Source of the DNA: Liolophura sinensis
Lineage: Eukaryota; Mollusca; Polyplacophora; Chitonida; Chitonidae
Reading direction: 5' to 3'
Length of the DNA stretch: 64,000 bases
Assembly: GCF_032854445.1 (NCBI RefSeq)
Contig: NC_088300.1
Span: forward strand, 13,709,570 to 13,773,569
Shown: one piece after another, positions 59,283 through 64,000 of the stretch
Layout: each line of letters starts with the position of its first letter
How positions within the stretch are numbered: position 1 is the first letter of the stretch
Translations under genes and position numbers: made by a program
Notes under the pieces: model-generated
The model's input: only the letters and a program-made list of their open reading frames with translations
What the model was told of the DNA's origin: nothing
The model's database searches: none

Positions 59283-62200
59283 AAGTGAGTTCTCGTTGTC
59301 ATCAATAAACAAAAAGCTGAAATTGAAAACATATTTATACTTGGCAACAGAACTATAAATTCAACTTAAATGCCACACATTGATGGTGAAAAACTAGATT
59401 AAGGAAATGATATTCCTGCAAACTTTGAATAGTATGCTTTACATTAGATCTAAAAAGTTAAAGATGAAACAGAACAACTATACACCCATATGAATATACA
59501 CCATCAAAAATAATGAGGCGATAACATGTTGTTCATTTGATATTAAGATTTAACAAGGTTATAGATTCAGATGTTAATGAACAAACACTAACACTAAATA
59601 TGCTACAAAATAATAAAATAATTAAATATTAAAACTCAACTGTGTGCGTTCGTATATTCTGTACTTTTTCAATGTGAATTACTCCTTAGGAGATCCCATT
59701 CAAAAAGAAAGAGAATCACAATTCTTTACTTTAAATGAGGAAAAAGATTCAATTTAATGCAATACATGCATTGGTTATTAAATTGAAGTTTAGTACAGAT
59801 GAGTTTATAGATAAGTAAAACATATGTATACATGTATGCACAAAAGTTTCCGGTAGGGTGAAGAGTGAATAGATTAAGAAAATTGGGTAAAGTAAAATAA
59901 TGAGCTGATGTACCTTTAGCTTAAAATTACAATATTTATGACCATAACTACATGAGGTTAAAACCTGGGTGTTATTATGTCTGCTTCATTGAGACTGACA
60001 GGTGTATAGGTGAACGAAGAAGCACTTTTCTGGCAGACATGGTGAAATGCTTTATAAAGTGTGGTGGCTGTTTGTCACTCCTGGTAACCTTGCCTGGATC
60101 TACCATGTTGTTTTAGGAGTCATCTTGTCTGGGTCATCAGTAACTGGATGGGCCGCCAGAGGAAGACTAAATGATCTTGTTTTATACAGTCCCAATCTGA
60201 TTGTAATACATTATGTTTTTGAGAGCTAAGCATTTTCTAATAAAGCTCGGCATGCTGGAACAGTCCATCCACTGTTTTTAATTAGTCTTTTCATAAATAT
60301 ATTTCATAGTGTCATCCCATACTTCAGTAGGATAATATTACAAGCTGTACGAATACAGAGAAAATCTTGCCTAAGGAACTGTAATAAACAATCACAGCTT
60401 CAGTAGTATTTCATGAGGTCACTCAACAATATCATCCTATTCCTGGCTGTTGTAATTTTCAACAACAACTCAGCCTAAGGGGTAGAAAGTTCCACCGGTA
60501 ATAGTATTACAGCATGATCCCCCACCCACACTTCATGTAGGGGTTAGCCAGAGCCAGGAAGCAATCCTGTTGCAATATGTCCATCCACAAACCCCTCTCA
60601 AATGTTCTGTCTGTGTCTATTTTCTGGCCAGTGGGGGAAGTATGTCGAGTTATGCGGTCACAAGGCAGGAGGCATCTGTTCTAGCCTTTAAAGTGCCAAC
60701 AGGGTTTTCTTTCCCCGACTAGCCGGGTGATCCGTAACACATGCTGGTCTATCACTGTTTCCCTTATCACCACTAGCCTCCTAGTGGACCAGGCCAGAAC
60801 CGAACCACCCAGTCCCACCAATCAGATTTGGGGACAGGACACCTCAGAGGAAATGTACCCTCTCCCCTTTAAAACCGGGTTTTCTTTATTTCAGAAAAAA
60901 AAATTATTGCACTCTGTGAGTATTATTTATGAATGTCAGCTGGTGGAAGGAGGAGTACTGAGAAAGAGAGGAGCAAATCAGACCTTGAACAGAGAGATAC
61001 TATATCGGCAATCTGGCTACACTGCACTCATTGTCATACTCAGACATCTTCCTTAACTCCAAACACCTACATATATTTATTCTAACTTAGTAACCAAGAC
61101 TTGTTGGAGTTTTTCTTGTTAACTTTTTTTTCTGAACACGGCTGTTGGGAGGCATAGGTTGTAAGGGCAAAGTGCTGTACACTGACAGCCCAGCATAGAG
61201 TTGCTGGCACAACCTCAAGCAGATGGACGAAGAGGAGCGTATCTACAGTAGATGTCTGCTAGCTTTCACACTGGAATGTTGGCTGGTCTCTCCGAAACAG
61301 CACATCGTTTTCAATTAAATTTGGCAAAACCACTGAGTGAAGACACTACAGTCTGTTGGACTGACAGACACAAACAGACAAGAACGTTGGCTTGAAGAAA
61401 TTAAGGTATGGCAAGGCAAGACCCCAGCTGCCTGCATTTCGGTTAAACAGAATATGATGTATTTTTGTAGAGGTACTAGCAGGATGATCTCCCTTGAAGG
61501 TGCTGGCAACTTGTGTATAGAGTATCTTAAATAGCTTAAGGAGAGCTTGGATAGGAAAGCCAGAGCACCGTCTCTCGTACAGGGACTGGTCAACACTGGC
61601 TTACCGCGCACAATGCACCTCTCAGCCTGGGACAACAAGAGATATGGGATTGACAAACAGCCCTGTCATTCCCTTCAAGCCTCTTTAGATTTGATTGTTA
61701 CGTTTAAATAGAAAATGTCAATGTTGTGAGCAAAAGTGGAGCGGAGACATCCCATTTTCAACACTCAACTCATGTCGTAGACTTCCCGTGGACTTCCTGC
61801 TGTATGACCAGTGGCTGGCTGTGGCCAGTGGAGACAGGACCCCCAATGCAGACATGGTCAACTGAGACTACAAACAACCACAACAACTATCCTCAAACAG
61901 CCCACTGACAGAGAGCTTAGGCAGGAATTTACAGGCAGACCTGTCAGCAGAAGTGAGAGAATTAACACTTTCTATCAGGCCTATTAAGCAGGCAAACACA
62001 GCAAATTAAACCAAATCTTCAATTCTAACTACACACAGACTAGTCTTATTCAGAAATGTTTGGATCTTCAACAACTTGTGTCAACAGAGCCTGTTTAAAT
62101 TAGGGCTGGGAAGTCAAACCATGATCCACTAAAGTAGTGTGAAATACTAACATTATACTAACAAATAAATGACCTCAATTTGGAAAGATTCTAATTGTTA

Positions 62201-64000
62201 AGTACACATACAAATTACAGTCTTTACATAGACAGAACTGTACCAAAAGACCTCTTCCAGGGTTATTGTAAATCAACCGTTTAGACCTTTAAAGCAGTTT
62301 TTTCAGTGGAAATTATGCATACAATTATTATAAAAATGACACCAAAAATGATTTGTCTGTGTCACTAAAGATGCAAGCTTTATAAAACTGTTCAAATTAT
62401 TTCTCGACACGCCATAGTTATCTAGGAATGTTTCAATATATTGGTTGCAGTGGTGGTTTAAAAGGCCTTAGAATTAGGTAGTTCACAATCAGACAAATAG
62501 ATTGTTGCTTGAGAGTGAGGAATTCCAGTGCCTGACACAATACTATGTCTGTCTACCAATGAAAAGCTTGCTGGGAAATCTCTGCTGGAGTTTCCAGAGA
62601 CTAGCCTGCGAGCTGTTCAGGAAAGGTAGAAATGGCCAGCAATAATCTTCACAGAATGCAACAAGTCGCAAAAGTTTCTGCAAATCCTTGCATACATGTA
62701 CAGTAATTCGCTGGCTATTTCCGCTGACTATGACGTTCCACCTGGTGGCGATGGTGTGGCGTAACACCTACAGCCGCGTTGAAATCCCCTGCAGGATAGC
62801 GAGCTAACGTTGACCTGGGAAAACCGTTGTCAGCATTCTCTAAACAGCCCAGCGTTATTCTTAACCCATCTGAAATATGCTCACAGACAAACTAGAAACA
62901 GCTTCTGCTTTATTCCAAGAATTAAAGTCAAATTGTTTTGGAAAGGGCTCCTGTTTGCTCTAGCTAGACTGGTGCTATCAATATTGTTTACAGCATATTT
63001 ACACTTCTTGGGGAAGCTTAGGGGCAGATGTCACTAGGGGGTTTCATGAAGATATACACATTTATATAGCTGATTCTCCCAGACACTGGTCTGGTGGCCA
63101 CAAACCCACCATAATCTCCCAGCTGCAACCCAATGATGTAAACAGCCCAGTCAAGCATCCCTCATGCCAGCAGAGCTAAATATTACATCAAGCTAAGTCA
63201 CCTGTGACGTGACCATCGGTTCTGTCCATACTGCTGCTGTTCTACAGCCTGACAGGCCATCCTTTACGCCTTTCACATCAAGGTTATCACCATCACCCCA
63301 CGCAGTTTCCTATATGCACCATGACAGCTTATCAGACATCCACATAATACAAAAAGCATATCCTCTGACAACATCTTTTTAATTATTTAAATTACAGTAG
63401 GCCTAATGTCCCCAATATTCTGTCAGAAGGTTTCTCCTGTGCTGGCCATTTCTTCTGCAGTAAGGAACTTTATTGACAAGATGCTGATAGGCCATCTACA
63501 GATACAATTTTACAAGTATGCATTAACCACATGATACACTGACATTTTCATTATTTCATTTCTACATGTATTTAACATTTCCTACAGTACCCTAAATTAT
63601 TTAGCCAAGATAAACAGCTATACCAGGGGTTGACTTTCAGGCACATCAAATTTTTAAATAGTTTTCAGATTGGCGCAGTGTTCCGTATTAGAGCCTGCTG
63701 TCAATAATACCTACATAGATAGACCCAGTTTATGACAGAAATCCATTACTGTTCCACTAAAACTAAATTATTCCTCGCACTAAGCAAGTGAATATTGATC
63801 CACTAAACTAATAAATAAATATCACACTGAATTAAGCTTAAAAACTTCATAAAAATCCACAGGTCAAATTTTATGGTAAAGGTAAAGTCCATTAAAATGA
63901 GTTGATAAGCACAGGAAAGGTGGAACATTTGTCTGGCAATATATTGTAGATCTTTGCAGTGGTGCAGAGAGAGTCTACAGGTCACTTCCCAAATCTTGCT
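59283..64000 (-). other. BCL11 intron, no upstream exon recognised
   Basis: This stretch lies between the terminal exon and the upstream exons expected at higher coordinates. I looked on the minus strand for the N-terminal zinc finger and linker exon typical of the family and saw neither. The short open frames (60-113 codons) on both strands have no recognisable domain. A GC-richer block at about 60480-60860 stands out from the AT-rich surroundings. No SINE was recognised. Confidence 0.6.

Noticed and set aside
1-64000. CRISPR array, operon, phage or other prokaryotic system
   Set aside because: The tandem arrays have no spacer structure, the gene has introns, and the repeats are eukaryotic SINEs.
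59283-64000. An upstream BCL11 exon with the N-terminal zinc finger
   Set aside because: No minus-strand frame showed the expected finger or linker; the short frames there have no resemblance to the family.

Overview
This window looks like nuclear DNA from an invertebrate animal, most likely a mollusc or another lophotrochozoan. The base composition is AT-rich, the one clear gene is interrupted by an intron, and the sequence is full of tRNA-derived SINEs and minisatellites. The SINE core (a tRNA-like head, an inner segment around CCGGTTTCCTCCCACC, and a tail ending in AATAAATA repeats) resembles short elements I associate with molluscs. The species cannot be fixed from the sequence alone. No prokaryotic, organellar or viral gene was recognised.

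The only gene I can support is on the minus strand at 57235-59255. It is the large 3'-terminal coding exon of a BCL11 (BCL11A/BCL11B/CG9650-type) C2H2 zinc-finger transcription factor. The exon starts at a strong splice acceptor (intron side 59256-59282). It encodes 672 full codons with six zinc fingers in the family's 1 + 2 + 3 arrangement. The upstream exons, which should encode the N-terminus, were not found between 59283 and 64000 and probably lie beyond the window. So 59256-64000 reads as intron, and about 57 kb of the window lies downstream (3') of the gene.

That downstream territory (1-57234) holds no recognisable protein gene. Open frames there are short, overlap in several frames, or lie in repeats. 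It contains: a 41/43-bp minisatellite at 528-1795 with a diverged relative at 18885-19236; a 71-bp tandem array at 3640-4410; a 26-bp minisatellite at 18267-18875 interrupted by a SINE; minor 38-bp and 51-bp arrays; about twenty SINEs or SINE fragments, several with clear target-site duplications; and two short foldback (MITE-like) elements at 34081-34234 and 50567-50709. The 18.2-20.6 kb stretch is a repeat hotspot.

The lack of genes beside a developmental transcription factor suggests a regulatory landscape. Candidate cis-regulatory blocks are a cluster of four exact PBX/HOX-type TGATTGAT sites at 5340-6678 and GC-richer islands near 36.2-36.6 and 39.85-40.34 kb. These are inferences from motif content, without conservation data. 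The last 13.5 kb, containing the BCL11 exon and its flanks, has no SINE that I could see, in contrast to the rest of the window.
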